A DNA stretch of 64,000 bases from Rhizobium sp. ICMP 5592 (GCF_009498525.1 NZ_QSNT01000004.1:190932-254931), one strand, 5' to 3'. Shown: positions 1 through 7,524, counted from the stretch's first letter. The notes: a model not told the origin generated them from the letters alone. Program-made: numbers and translations.

Positions 1-330
1 CGCCCCGATCTTCCAGCGGTAGAGCAGGTCGTTCAAACAATGGCCGAAGCGCGACACCATCAGCAGCACCTTCATGCGCTTCTGGGTGTCGTGGATCTCG
101 GCCTCCATTTCGAACTTGCTCGCGATCGGCTTGAAGCCCTCGACCAGCGCCTCCTGGCCCACCCCTTGCTCGGAGATGAAGCTCACCCGCATGAAGAACT
201 TGCCGGTATCCAGATCGTCGAACTGGCTGGAATCGACGATGTTGCAGCCCTGGTCGGCCAGATAGTTGGCAATCGCAGCAACAATCCCGCGTCTGGATGT
301 ACAGGTGACCCTCAGTACATAATGCGTCAT
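1..330 (-). CDS. purU: Formyltetrahydrofolate deformylase, N-terminal part (cut by window edge)
   Basis: PurU hydrolyses 10-formyl-tetrahydrofolate to formate and tetrahydrofolate in the cytosol. The 110 visible residues begin MTHYVLRVTCTSRRGIVAAI and form an N-terminal ACT domain (about residues 1-80), followed by the start of the formyltransferase fold with the family stretch KVLLMVSRFGHCLNDLLYRW. The reading frame runs off the left edge, so the catalytic half (Asn/His/Asp) is outside the window. The ATG at 330 is preceded by a GGATGAG ribosome site. It lies 58 bp downstream of the panB-like gene on the same strand, so the two probably form an operon of one-carbon metabolism. Identification is confident; completeness cannot be judged. 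Confidence 0.93.
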   Translation of the reverse strand, partial: MTHYVLRVTCTSRRGIVAAIANYLADQGCNIVDSSQFDDLDTGKFFMRVSFISEQGVGQEALVEGFKPIASKFEMEAEIHDTQKRMKVLLMVSRFGHCLNDLLYRWKIGA

Positions 331-388
331 ACTATTCTCATCCGTTTGAAATTCATGGACATGTTGTGAAGGGTCGCTGGCTGCTTCC

Positions 389-1195
389 CTATCGGTCGCC
401 ATCGGCCAGAAGCCGCAGAAAGGCCTGCAGTTCCTCATCCTCGATCGAAACGAGGTGTTGCCTTTCCGGATAGACGCCTGAGCGGACATCCGCGGCAAAC
501 TCGGTGAATGCGGCGATGCGCTCGCGCTGCAACCGCTCATACTCGACGGCAAAGTTGCGATATTTTTTTGCGTGGCGCGGATAGTGGCCCTCATGGCTGC
601 CGAGCACGTCGTCCGCAAAAAGATACTGCGCATCGCAGCCGCTTCCCGCCCCCATAGAGATCATCAGCATCGAGGTATTCCGGCTGATGGCTTCAGCAAC
701 GCCAGCCGGCACCACCTCGATCTCGACGGCGAAGGCACCGGCCTCCTCCAGCGCCTTGGTCTGTCGCCAAACCGCAAGCGCGCTTGCCACCGTCTTGCCG
801 ACGGCGCGGAAACCGCCCGTCCAGGTCGCCTTGGACGGGATGAGGCCGACATGACCGCAAACCGGAATGCCTTCCTCACGCATCCGCCGGATCGTCGACA
901 ACCCGGCGGCACAATAGACCGCATCCCCGCCAGCCTTCAGCGCCTTGAATGCCTCGCGCATGTATTCTTCCGCAGAGACGTAATCGCCATATTCGAGACC
1001 AGGAATGGCAAAGGGTGTGGGGGCAACCTCGCGGAAAGCCGGGCCGAGCAACGCCGGCGGCACGGAGACGAGATCGATACCGGCCTTCTCGGCCGCCTCA
1101 GCCTCCTCCAGCGACGTGACGCGCAGCATGGTGAGCTGCCTGCTACCTTTCATCGCCAGGAGATCGGCGACGGTCGCGCGACTATGTTTTTTCAT
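389..1195 (-). CDS. PanB-like ketopantoate hydroxymethyltransferase paralogue (divergent)
   Basis: The 268-residue protein has the TIM-barrel pattern of PanB, the cytosolic enzyme that moves a hydroxymethyl group from methylene-tetrahydrofolate to ketoisovalerate. Landmarks are GIPVCGHVGLIPS, VEIEVVP, MGAGSGCDAQ and GHYPRHAKKY. Aligned by eye with E. coli PanB, the Mg-binding VGDS motif reads VSVPPA, the ADLPF aspartate is not found, and the K-I-E segment reads YCAA; the EVVP glutamate is kept. It is therefore probably not the housekeeping PanB and may use another oxo acid. The ATG at 1195 is chosen over an upstream in-frame start at 1225 because GAGGAA sits 7 nt before it. The adjacent purU supports a folate-linked role. 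Fold assignment is firm; the reaction is unknown. Confidence 0.75.
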   Translation of the reverse strand: MKKHSRATVADLLAMKGSRQLTMLRVTSLEEAEAAEKAGIDLVSVPPALLGPAFREVAPTPFAIPGLEYGDYVSAEEYMREAFKALKAGGDAVYCAAGLSTIRRMREEGIPVCGHVGLIPSKATWTGGFRAVGKTVASALAVWRQTKALEEAGAFAVEIEVVPAGVAEAISRNTSMLMISMGAGSGCDAQYLFADDVLGSHEGHYPRHAKKYRNFAVEYERLQRERIAAFTEFAADVRSGVYPERQHLVSIEDEELQAFLRLLADGDR

Positions 1196-1575
1196 GGAAT
1201 TTTCCTCAGAAAGAGATGGAATCATTCACACGGCAAGCGGCGATTGCGCGTTCCGCGATCTATGCAAAAGAGTACCGACACGGTGCCCGTAAACAGACAG
1301 CGGCAGCCCTTCCGCATCTCGATCATTCCAGCCTCCCGCGATGCGCAAAATGCGTGCCCTACCTCTTGGCTCGAAGGATAGGCCGGGTTTGCATCGGCCT
1401 CAATGCAGGCGTGATGGAATCTATCAAAAAACATCAAATATCTATCTCATAAATGATGGAATACATCATCTGCCATCTCCATCTCATGACCAGCGAGATA
1501 TTCATTTGGATATAACGTCGTTGTATCCGTCCGGATATCATGATAGCGGTCGACCTCTTCCAGGAGGACCTCGTC
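1196..1575. other. Divergent intergenic region between the panB-like gene and the ABC operon
   Basis: About 380 bp without a credible gene; overlapping short frames show no family pattern or ribosome site. The right third (about 1430-1550) is AT-richer than its surroundings and holds the dyads listed separately, so it probably contains the promoter and operator of the transport operon. Confidence 0.5.
1508..1528. promoter_or_regulatory. Near-perfect palindrome upstream of the FecCD-type transport operon
   Basis: Arms GGATATAACG (1508-1517) and CGTTGTATCC (1519-1528) flank a single T and match at 9 of 10 positions. It lies 47 bp before the TTG start of the binding-protein gene. A second, perfect 10-bp palindrome TATCATGATA follows at 1536-1545. 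The position suits a repressor operator. The TATAACG element recalls half of an E. coli ModE box, but the half-site order is inverted, so the regulator is unknown. Confidence 0.45.
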
Positions 1576-2637
1576 TTGAGCCGCAGCCCTATCGCCTTTA
1601 TTACCAAAATCGCCTTTGTGATCAGCAGCTTATTGCTTGCAACTCCAGCCTTTGCGGATCGTGCCGTGACCGACCAGATCGGGCGTGAAGTGCATGTCCC
1701 GGACACCGTCAGCCGGGTCGTCATCCTGCAACACCAGACACTCAATATCGCCGTCCAGCTCGATGCGATGGACAAGGTCGTCGGCGTGCTCGACGAATGG
1801 AAAAAACAGCTCGGCGCCAATTATGTGCGGCTCGCGCCGCAACTACCGAAGCTTGCCATGCCGGGCGGCCTCACCAAGGTGAACATCGAGGAGCTACTGA
1901 AGCTCAAGCCCGACGTGGTCTTCGTCACCAATTACGCGCCGACCGACATGGTGAAGCAGATCGAGGATGCCGGCCTGCCCGTCGTCGCCATTTCGCTTCT
2001 CGACGTGCCGCCACAGGAAGCGGTGAAGCTCAACCCCAGCGTCAAGGACGAACCCGCAGCCATCGACGCCGGGTTTGCGACCGGCGTGCGCCTCATCGCC
2101 GACATTCTCGACCGCAAGGACAAGGGAGAGGAGATGATCGCGGCCACCAAGAAGACCCGCAAGCTGATCGCCGACCGCCTCGTCAATCTCCCCGATGACA
2201 AGCGCGTGCCGGTCTATATGGCCAATCCTGATCTCACCACCTACGGCCGCGGCAAATATACCGGCCTGATGATGGAGCGCGCCGGCGCCAGGAACGTCGC
2301 CAACGGGATCGCCGGCTTCAAGCAGGTGTCGATGGAGGATGTGCTCACCTGGAACCCCGCCGCGATCTTCGTGCAGGAGCGCTATCCGGCCGTGGTCGAC
2401 GAGATCAAGCAATCGGCATCCTGGCAGACGATCGATGCCGTGAAGAACGGCAGGATCTATCTGATGCCGGAATACGCCAAGGCCTGGGGGTATCCAATGC
2501 CGGAAGCCATGGCGCTCGGCGAGCTCTGGATGGCGAAGACGCTCTATCCCGACCGCTTCGCGGATATCGATATGCAGGCACAAGCAGACGCCTATTACAA
2601 GGAATTCTACCGCACAGATTATCGCCCGGGCCAATGA
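1576..2637 (+). CDS. Periplasmic metal-chelate/oxyanion binding protein (FepB/BtuF-like)
   Basis: This is a 353-residue cluster-A solute-binding protein for an iron-siderophore/B12/molybdate-class ABC importer. A Sec signal peptide ends near ATPAFA (about residue 28). The mature part begins with the family pattern TDQIGREVHVPD, then LLKLKPDVVFVTN and a C-terminal lobe with ASWQTIDAVKNGRIYLMP. A TTG start at 1576 is preferred because AGGAGG lies 8 nt upstream; an upstream in-frame ATG at 1540 would add 12 residues and spoil the signal peptide. Its stop overlaps the permease start by 4 bp, so the genes are translationally coupled. The ligand cannot be read from sequence. The ModA-like gene at the end of the operon suggests molybdate or tungstate rather than a siderophore. 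Confidence 0.85.
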   Translation: MSRSPIAFITKIAFVISSLLLATPAFADRAVTDQIGREVHVPDTVSRVVILQHQTLNIAVQLDAMDKVVGVLDEWKKQLGANYVRLAPQLPKLAMPGGLTKVNIEELLKLKPDVVFVTNYAPTDMVKQIEDAGLPVVAISLLDVPPQEAVKLNPSVKDEPAAIDAGFATGVRLIADILDRKDKGEEMIAATKKTRKLIADRLVNLPDDKRVPVYMANPDLTTYGRGKYTGLMMERAGARNVANGIAGFKQVSMEDVLTWNPAAIFVQERYPAVVDEIKQSASWQTIDAVKNGRIYLMPEYAKAWGYPMPEAMALGELWMAKTLYPDRFADIDMQAQADAYYKEFYRTDYRPGQ

Positions 2638-3668
2638 GCCGAAATGTGTTTTCGCCCCGCTCGCCTCGGGTGGTCATCGCTAGCCTGATCGCCATGCTCG
2701 TCGTCGTGGCAATCGGCTCCCTCGGCGTCGGCCGCTATGACATCCCTTTCGCCCGGGTGCTCCAAATTTTGCTGGCGCCGATCTTTCCGCCGGAGACACC
2801 GGCAACCCCGACGGAGGCAAATGTCGTCTTCACCGTGCGGCTGCCGCGCATCCTGCTTGCGCTGCTGTCGGGCGCGGGTCTGGCGCTCTCCGGCGCCACG
2901 CTACAGGGCGTCTTCCGCAATCCGCTCGTCGGCCCGCAGGTCATGGGTGTCTCCTCCGGCGCAGCCTTTGGCGGCACGCTCGCCATTCTCCTGAGTTTTT
3001 CGCGAGCGGGCCTGCTCGCTACATCCTTCGCCTTCGGGCTTTCGGCGCTTATCCTTGTCTATGCGCTGAACGGCATTGTGGCGCGGCGCAACATTCTGGC
3101 GCTGGTCTTGGCCGGCGTGGTGATCGGCGGCTTCTTCGGTGCGCTCGTCAGTCTCGTCCAATATGTGGCCGACACCGAAGACAAGCTGCCGGCCATAGTC
3201 TTCTGGCTGCTCGGCAGTTTCGCAACGGCCAACTGGGAAAAGCTCAGCCTTATAACCGGCCCGGTCCTCGTCGGCAGCATCCTACTTTTGGGCTTGCGCT
3301 GGCGTATCAACCTTCTGTCGATCGGGGACGAGGAGGCGCGTGCTCTCGGCGTTCGCGTCGAGCCACTTCGCTGGCTGATCCTCATCCTCGTCTCCGCAAT
3401 CGTCGCCGCGCAGGTGGCCGTCAGCGGCATTATCGGCTGGGTCGGCCTCATCGTGCCGCATATGGCACGGATGCTTGTCGGGTCCGACCATAGGGCAATG
3501 ATGCCCACCTCGCTGATCATCGGCGCGCTCTATCTGCTTGTCATCGACGATATCGCGCGCACGGCGACCGGCACGGAAATCCCGCTTGGGATTCTCACCG
3601 CGCTGATCGGCACGCCGATCTTCGCGCTTGTGCTGTGGCAAACCCAAAGAGGCATCCGTGGCATCTGA
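2634..3668 (+). CDS. FecCD/BtuC-family ABC permease
   Basis: The 344-residue inner-membrane permease has about ten hydrophobic segments and the family landmarks RLPRILLALLSGAGLALSG, LQGVFRNPLVGPQVMGVSSG and VSGIIGWVGLIVPHMARMLVG, where the last G-W-V-G-L-I-V-P-H stretch contacts the ATPase. It would form a homodimeric channel taking cargo from the preceding periplasmic protein. ATGA overlaps the upstream stop, and the 3' end overlaps the ATPase gene by 11 bp. Length and motif content are typical of the family; the substrate class (siderophore, cobalamin, haem, molybdate) is not determined by this protein alone. Confidence 0.92.
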   Translation: MSRNVFSPRSPRVVIASLIAMLVVVAIGSLGVGRYDIPFARVLQILLAPIFPPETPATPTEANVVFTVRLPRILLALLSGAGLALSGATLQGVFRNPLVGPQVMGVSSGAAFGGTLAILLSFSRAGLLATSFAFGLSALILVYALNGIVARRNILALVLAGVVIGGFFGALVSLVQYVADTEDKLPAIVFWLLGSFATANWEKLSLITGPVLVGSILLLGLRWRINLLSIGDEEARALGVRVEPLRWLILILVSAIVAAQVAVSGIIGWVGLIVPHMARMLVGSDHRAMMPTSLIIGALYLLVIDDIARTATGTEIPLGILTALIGTPIFALVLWQTQRGIRGI

Positions 3669-4443
3669 TCGAGCAATGCTTCGGATCGAAGCCGCAAGCC
3701 AATCCTATGACGGCAAGCGCTGGCAATTCCGCGACCTTAGTCTCGATCTAAAGTCTGGCGAGATTGTTGCCATTCTCGGTCCCAACGGCCGGGGCAAGTC
3801 GACGCTGCTGCGGGTCCTTGCCGGCCTTCTGAAGCCGACCTCCGGTAAGCTGGGGTTGAACGCATACACCGGTTTCGTGCCGCAGGAGTTCTCCGGCTCC
3901 TTTGCCTATTCGGTGCTGGACGTGGTGCTGATGGGCCGTGCCCGGCACATCGCGCTGTTCCAGACGCCGCGCAAGATCGATATCGAAAAGGCGATGGAGG
4001 CACTGCGTACAACCGGAATGGCAGATTATGCGTCCCGCAACATCAACACGCTTTCCGGCGGCGAACGGCAGCTCGTCCTGATCGCCCGCGCACTCGCCGG
4101 CGAGAACGTCGTCTTGCTTCTCGACGAACCGGCCTCGGCGCTCGATCTCAGGAACCAGGATGTCGTGCTGTCGCTGCTCGGCGAACTGGCGGATCGCGAC
4201 AATCTCACCATCGCCTTCACCACGCATCAGCCGAACCACGCGCTGGCGGTGGCTGACCGCTCACTGCTGATGCTCGATCGGGCGCGCATCATCCTCGGCG
4301 CAACGGATGAGGTCATCAATGAGGCCAATCTCGAGGATCTCTATAGCATCCCGGTGCGCTCCGCACGCCTGGGCGGCAGCCAGGAGGTAGCCTCCTTCGT
4401 GCCGCTATTCCGGCAAAGGGATCGGAAAGGAAGACATCCATGA
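3658..4443 (+). CDS. ABC importer ATP-binding subunit (FecE/BtuD type)
   Basis: The 261-residue nucleotide-binding subunit drives the FecCD-type permease from the cytoplasmic face. Walker A is GPNGRGKST (residues 41-49; arginine replaces the usual alanine), the signature is LSGGERQ, Walker B is VVLLLDEPASALD and the switch histidine is in TTHQPNHA. The GTG at 3658 is taken as the start because AAAGAGG lies 5 nt upstream; an ATG at 3676 is the alternative. It overlaps the permease end by 11 bp and the next gene by 4 bp, showing a compact operon. HI1472-1470 (MolBCA) of Haemophilus is a known example of this architecture that imports molybdate. Confidence 0.9.
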   Translation: MASDRAMLRIEAASQSYDGKRWQFRDLSLDLKSGEIVAILGPNGRGKSTLLRVLAGLLKPTSGKLGLNAYTGFVPQEFSGSFAYSVLDVVLMGRARHIALFQTPRKIDIEKAMEALRTTGMADYASRNINTLSGGERQLVLIARALAGENVVLLLDEPASALDLRNQDVVLSLLGELADRDNLTIAFTTHQPNHALAVADRSLLMLDRARIILGATDEVINEANLEDLYSIPVRSARLGGSQEVASFVPLFRQRDRKGRHP

Positions 4444-5177
4444 CCAAGCCTGTTCAGCTCCTAAGCATCCTGTCGGCAGGCAGCATGCGGTATGCTTTTC
4501 CGGCGATCATCGCGGCATTCGGCGAGTTGAACGATATCCCCATCTCCCTGACCCTCGGCCCCGCCGGTCTGCTGCGGGAGCGCATCGAGGCCGGCGAGCA
4601 TTTCGATCTCTTCGCCTCCGCCAACATGGCGCATCCCCGCCATCTGGCGGCACAGGGGATCAGTGACGAGGCGATCTGTTTCACCCGCAACAGGCTTTGC
4701 GTGCTCGCACGCAGCGACCTCGGCCTGACGACCGCGAACCTTCTCGACGTCATCACAGATCCGAGGATCAAGATCGGCATATCCACGCCAGGGGATGACC
4801 CCTCCGGCGATTATGCCTTCGAGGTCTTCGAGCTGCTCGAGGCCAAGCGTCCAGGCCTTGGCGAGCCTCTCAAGTCCCGCGCCCGGCAACTGGTCGGCGG
4901 ACGCAACTCGCCGCCGACGCCACCCGGCAAGGGCGCTGGCTGGCTGATTGTCGACGGTGAAGTCGATCTTTTCCTGAGTTATTATTCGAATGGCCGCCTT
5001 TTGAAGAGTGATCCGGCAATCAGTGTCGTCGCGCTTCCGGAAGAGTTCTCGCCGAGCATCGAATATGGCGTGACGATTCGCAAAGACGGCCGCACTGAAG
5101 CTGAGCAACTCCGCGACTTTCTGTTGTCCAGTGATGGACAGCGGATCTTGGCGCAGAATGGGTTTGAGCCCGCATAA
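4440..5177 (+). CDS. ModA-like molybdate/oxyanion-binding protein without signal peptide
   Basis: The 245-residue protein has the type II periplasmic-binding fold of ModA: SAGSMRYAFPAIIAAF at the N-terminus, GPAGLLRERIEAGEHFDLFA around the oxyanion site, and IKIGISTPGDDPSGDYAFEV in the second lobe. It begins directly with MTKPVQLLSILSAGS, so no Sec signal is visible and it should stay in the cytosol unless the start is wrong. It overlaps the ATPase gene by 4 bp and ends the operon. A cytosolic ModA-like protein beside a FecCD-type importer could be a storage, delivery or sensing protein for molybdate or tungstate. Fold is firm, ligand and role are inferred. Confidence 0.75.
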   Translation: MTKPVQLLSILSAGSMRYAFPAIIAAFGELNDIPISLTLGPAGLLRERIEAGEHFDLFASANMAHPRHLAAQGISDEAICFTRNRLCVLARSDLGLTTANLLDVITDPRIKIGISTPGDDPSGDYAFEVFELLEAKRPGLGEPLKSRARQLVGGRNSPPTPPGKGAGWLIVDGEVDLFLSYYSNGRLLKSDPAISVVALPEEFSPSIEYGVTIRKDGRTEAEQLRDFLLSSDGQRILAQNGFEPA

Positions 5178-5208
5178 GACATCACGCGGGTCTGGAACGC
5201 CGAAGCTC

Positions 5209-5225
5209 GCGGGTCAGCGACCCGC
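5209..5225 (+). terminator. Candidate terminator hairpin after the ModA-like gene
   Basis: Arms GCGGGTC and GACCCGC with an AGC loop, followed by AATTTG, lie 32 bp after the stop codon. The T-tract is short, so termination may be inefficient. Confidence 0.4.
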
Positions 5226-5252
5226 AATTTGCCCTGGCAGAAATCACTCGAT

Positions 5253-5289
5253 CTAATCAAAATTAATCACTATGATTAGCATCGATTAG
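5253..5289 (+). promoter_or_regulatory. Clustered half-sites upstream of the toxin-antitoxin pair
   Basis: A perfect dyad TAATCA-CTA-TGATTA (5264-5278) is flanked by CTAATCA (5253-5259) on the left and CGATTAG (5283-5289) on the right. Four related half-sites within 37 bp just before the ribosome site AAAGGAG (5291-5297) fit autoregulation by a ribbon-helix-helix antitoxin, which binds as several dimers side by side. Confidence 0.55.
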
Positions 5290-5303
5290 GAAAGGAGCAC
5301 ACG

Positions 5304-5567
5304 ATGGAAAAAACAAAGGTGTTGACCGCGCATGTGCCGCTTCCGCTCGCGGAGAAGGTCGATCAGCTGGCAACACGGCTCGAACGCTCCCGCGGCTGGA
5401 TCGTCAAGCAAGCGCTGATCGCCTGGATCGACCAGGAGGAGGAACGCCGCCGGCTGACGCTCGAGGCTTTGGCCGACGTGGACAGCGGCGACGTCACTGA
5501 TCATCAATCGGTCCAGGCCTGGGCCGATAGTCTCAACAGCGAAAAGCCACTGTCCCTGCCCCGGTGA
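5304..5567 (+). CDS. Ribbon-helix-helix antitoxin (CopG/ParD type)
   Basis: The 87-residue protein starts with a strand TKVLTAHVPLPLAEKVDQLA followed by two helices, LERSRGWIVKQALIAWIDQE, which is the N-terminal ribbon-helix-helix DNA-binding pattern. The acidic C-terminal half (ADVDSGDVTDHQSVQAW) should wrap the toxin. It is preceded by AAAGGAG at 7 nt and by a cluster of dyad half-sites. Its stop overlaps the toxin ATG by one base (TGATG), the usual coupling of type II toxin-antitoxin genes. It should neutralise the toxin and repress the operon. Assignment to ParD versus RelB subfamily is not resolved. Confidence 0.85.
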   Translation: MEKTKVLTAHVPLPLAEKVDQLATRLERSRGWIVKQALIAWIDQEEERRRLTLEALADVDSGDVTDHQSVQAWADSLNSEKPLSLPR

Positions 5568-5842
5568 TGGAGCTGAAGTGGGCCAGCAAGGCGGTTTCTG
5601 ACCTCGGCCGCCTCTACGAGTTTCTCGCTCCAGTCAATCGGCAGGCGGCAGCTCGAACCGTACAGATGCTGACAACCGCACCAACACGCCTGCTCGAGCA
5701 GCCGCGCATCGGTGAACGACTTGATGAATTCAGTCCCCGCAAAGTTCGTCGGATCCTGATTGGTCCGTACGAGCTACGCTATGAAATCCAGCAGTCGACC
5801 CTCTATGTGTTGAGACTTTGGCATACGCGCGAAGATCGCTAG
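5567..5842 (+). CDS. RelE/ParE-family toxin
   Basis: The 91-residue basic protein shows the RelE/ParE pattern: WASKAVSDLGRLYEFLAPVN in helices 1-2, a central QPRIGERLDEF, and the C-terminal sheet VRRILIGPYELRYEIQQSTLYVLRLWHTRE. The R-x-W-H-x-R end is typical of ParE-like members. Members either poison gyrase (ParE) or cut mRNA on the ribosome (RelE), and sequence alone does not decide which. An in-frame GTG at 5564 is an alternative start. It is intact, with no frameshift, so the module is probably functional. Confidence 0.85.
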   Translation: MELKWASKAVSDLGRLYEFLAPVNRQAAARTVQMLTTAPTRLLEQPRIGERLDEFSPRKVRRILIGPYELRYEIQQSTLYVLRLWHTREDR

Positions 5843-6108
5843 GGAGATAGGTCCCCGGCGGCCCATGACTTGTCCATTCGTCGCCACGCTTTGATGTTCC
5901 AGCTTGCAACACCCTTGTGCGATCCCTATATACCGCAACGAGGACTGCGATCCCGCGTTACTATCCGTAGCGCCTCGAAGCCGTAGCTTGAAACTAGCCG
6001 CTGCATTTTTTTGAACCGTAGCTCCCGTGACCTCCGCACTTTCGCGTGACGGCACTCCCACTATCAATTGTCATTGACGTTGGTCGAATGACCAGCAGAG
6101 GAAATTTA
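5843..6108. other. Gene-free stretch before rpsU mini-ORF
   Basis: About 265 bp without a credible gene. A T7 run at 6007-6013 follows a GC-rich, weakly folded segment and may end the toxin-antitoxin transcript; otherwise nothing was recognised. Confidence 0.35.
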
Positions 6109-6261
6109 TTGAACAACACGAATATCGCTACCGCACCTGCGGTGGTGAAGCCGCATGAACGCAACGAGGTCGTCAGTCGGCCCGACAAGAACTGGAAGCC
6201 TTACCCCTGTCTTCTCACGCGCAAAGAGCTTGAGAAGTTGGTCGCCGAACAACTCGGCTGA
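6109..6261 (+). CDS. Small hypothetical protein upstream of rpsU
   Basis: A 50-residue reading frame can start at TTG 6109, which has AGAGGA 6 nt upstream; an ATG at 6088 in the same frame has no ribosome site. The product ends with RPDKNWKPYPCLLTRKELEKLVAEQLG, a polar, partly helical sequence with one cysteine. It lies 43 bp before rpsU on the same strand and may be cotranscribed with it. I do not recognise the family. Its position suggests a translation- or cold-related accessory protein, but that is only inference. Confidence 0.5.
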   Translation: MNNTNIATAPAVVKPHERNEVVSRPDKNWKPYPCLLTRKELEKLVAEQLG

Positions 6262-6304
6262 CGGGGGCAACGATTTTTATCAACATCAACAACAAGGAGA
6301 ACAA

Positions 6305-6544
6305 ATGCACATTCTGGTAAGAGACAACAATATCGAGCAGGCGCTGAGGGTTCTGAAAAAGAAAATGCAGCGCGAGGGTTTGTTCCGGGAAATGAAGGCA
6401 CGGCAGTCTTATGAGAAGCCGTCCGAACGCCGCGTCCGGGAAAAGGCGCAGGCTATCAGCCGGCATCGCAAAGCGATGCGCAAGCAAATGCAGCGCGAAG
6501 GGCTGATCCCTGGCCCCAAGCGGAAGGCACCGCCGGCGCGCTGA
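6305..6544 (+). CDS. rpsU: 30S ribosomal protein S21
   Basis: The 79-residue basic protein is S21, which binds near the 3' end of 16S rRNA and helps mRNA selection. It carries the family pattern ILVRDNNIEQALRVLKKKMQ at residues 3-22, then EKPSERRVREKAQAISRHRK and an Arg/Lys-rich tail typical of alphaproteobacterial S21. The ATG at 6305 is chosen over longer in-frame extensions because AAGGAG precedes it and homologues begin with a short basic strand. Rhizobia often carry more than one rpsU copy, and this stand-alone copy is not beside dnaG/rpoD. Confidence 0.93.
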   Translation: MHILVRDNNIEQALRVLKKKMQREGLFREMKARQSYEKPSERRVREKAQAISRHRKAMRKQMQREGLIPGPKRKAPPAR

Positions 6545-6551
6545 CAAAATC

Positions 6552-7208
6552 CTACCATTTGATGCGATAGTTCACGTTCACGTTGCCCGCTGGCGTTAAA
6601 GCCAGCGGATCGACGACAGAAGCCGTGAAATTAAGATTGGGCGCGATCGGCTGATTGAAGGCCAGCGTGCTTGAGACGGCACCTTTGATATCCGTGACAA
6701 CACCGCTCGCGGATATCGACGTACCGGTCCAGGGAAAGATCATCGTTACCGCCTGCGAGGCTGTGACGGATGTCGGCTGGCCCTGCGCGGCCACATAGTT
6801 CACATTCAACGCGCGCGTCGTCTGCATATCGAGATCTTTCGAAACGATCCAGTTTTGCGAACGGCCGAGGTAGAGCGTTCCGCTGCCTCGCAGCGTGTCC
6901 AGCCGGATCGCCACCTCACGGCGCGATTTGCTGGCAAAGTTGCGGCTATCATCCACCGCCCTTCCCCAGAACGTGGCAAGTTCGGAACCGCTCAGGATTT
7001 TTCCGCCGGGCGCGCTTCCAAGGCCGATATCGGCGCCCGCGCTCATTTCCCATGCCATGGGCAACCGAAAACCGATCGTTGTCTGGTAGGTCCGAGGAGC
7101 AACCTTGACCGGCGTCCAGATCAACAGGTCGCTGGCATAGGCCATCCGCGACACCGACGCCGCGCTGACAAGCGCGCCGAGAAAAACGCGTGTTAAAACA
7201 AGTCTCAT
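6552..7208 (-). CDS. Exported protein of unknown function, possibly outer-membrane beta-barrel
   Basis: The 218-residue product starts MRLVLTRVFLGALVSAASVS and has a Sec-type signal peptide cleaved near YAS|DLL. An upstream in-frame ATG at 7292 would add 28 residues and bury the signal, so 7208 is preferred, although no strong ribosome site is seen. The mature chain is rich in Ser, Thr, Gly, Asn and Val, and ends with alternating VNVNYRIKW; a terminal aromatic after alternating residues is typical of outer-membrane barrels. I do not recognise a family. It is convergent with rpsU (8 bp apart) and isolated from the pqq operon. Confidence 0.65.
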   Translation of the reverse strand: MRLVLTRVFLGALVSAASVSRMAYASDLLIWTPVKVAPRTYQTTIGFRLPMAWEMSAGADIGLGSAPGGKILSGSELATFWGRAVDDSRNFASKSRREVAIRLDTLRGSGTLYLGRSQNWIVSKDLDMQTTRALNVNYVAAQGQPTSVTASQAVTMIFPWTGTSISASGVVTDIKGAVSSTLAFNQPIAPNLNFTASVVDPLALTPAGNVNVNYRIKW

Positions 7209-7524
7209 CACAAAAGCCCAATTAGCGTTTGTATCAACGCCAGCGCGCCGAAGTGCTGCACCGACAGCCGAAAGCGATGCGAAAAACCGCATTCGGCCTC
7301 GGCTTGATTTGGTTGTTAAGCGCTGATCCAGCGATGCATTTCAATGCTATCAGGCACCTGCACCGCGCCACGCGAGGATGAAATTCCACGCGCATCAGGC
7401 AATTTTCTTCAAAACGATCCCATCCGGGGGACGGCTTGTAAACCCTTCAGGTCCAAGTTTTTTGCTGCGGTGCACATTTGCCGCACTCGCTAGATGACGG
7501 TCAAAGACCCGCCTCCCGGACCGA
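7209..7524. other. Gene-free stretch between the exported orphan and pqqE
   Basis: About 315 bp. It must contain the promoter of the exported protein and the end of the pqq transcript. I see no clear terminator hairpin, repeat or RNA gene. Confidence 0.35.

Noticed and set aside
1508..1528. ModE box before the putative molybdate operon
   Set aside because: Half-site order is reversed relative to the known ModE consensus, so it is kept only as a palindrome of unknown regulator.
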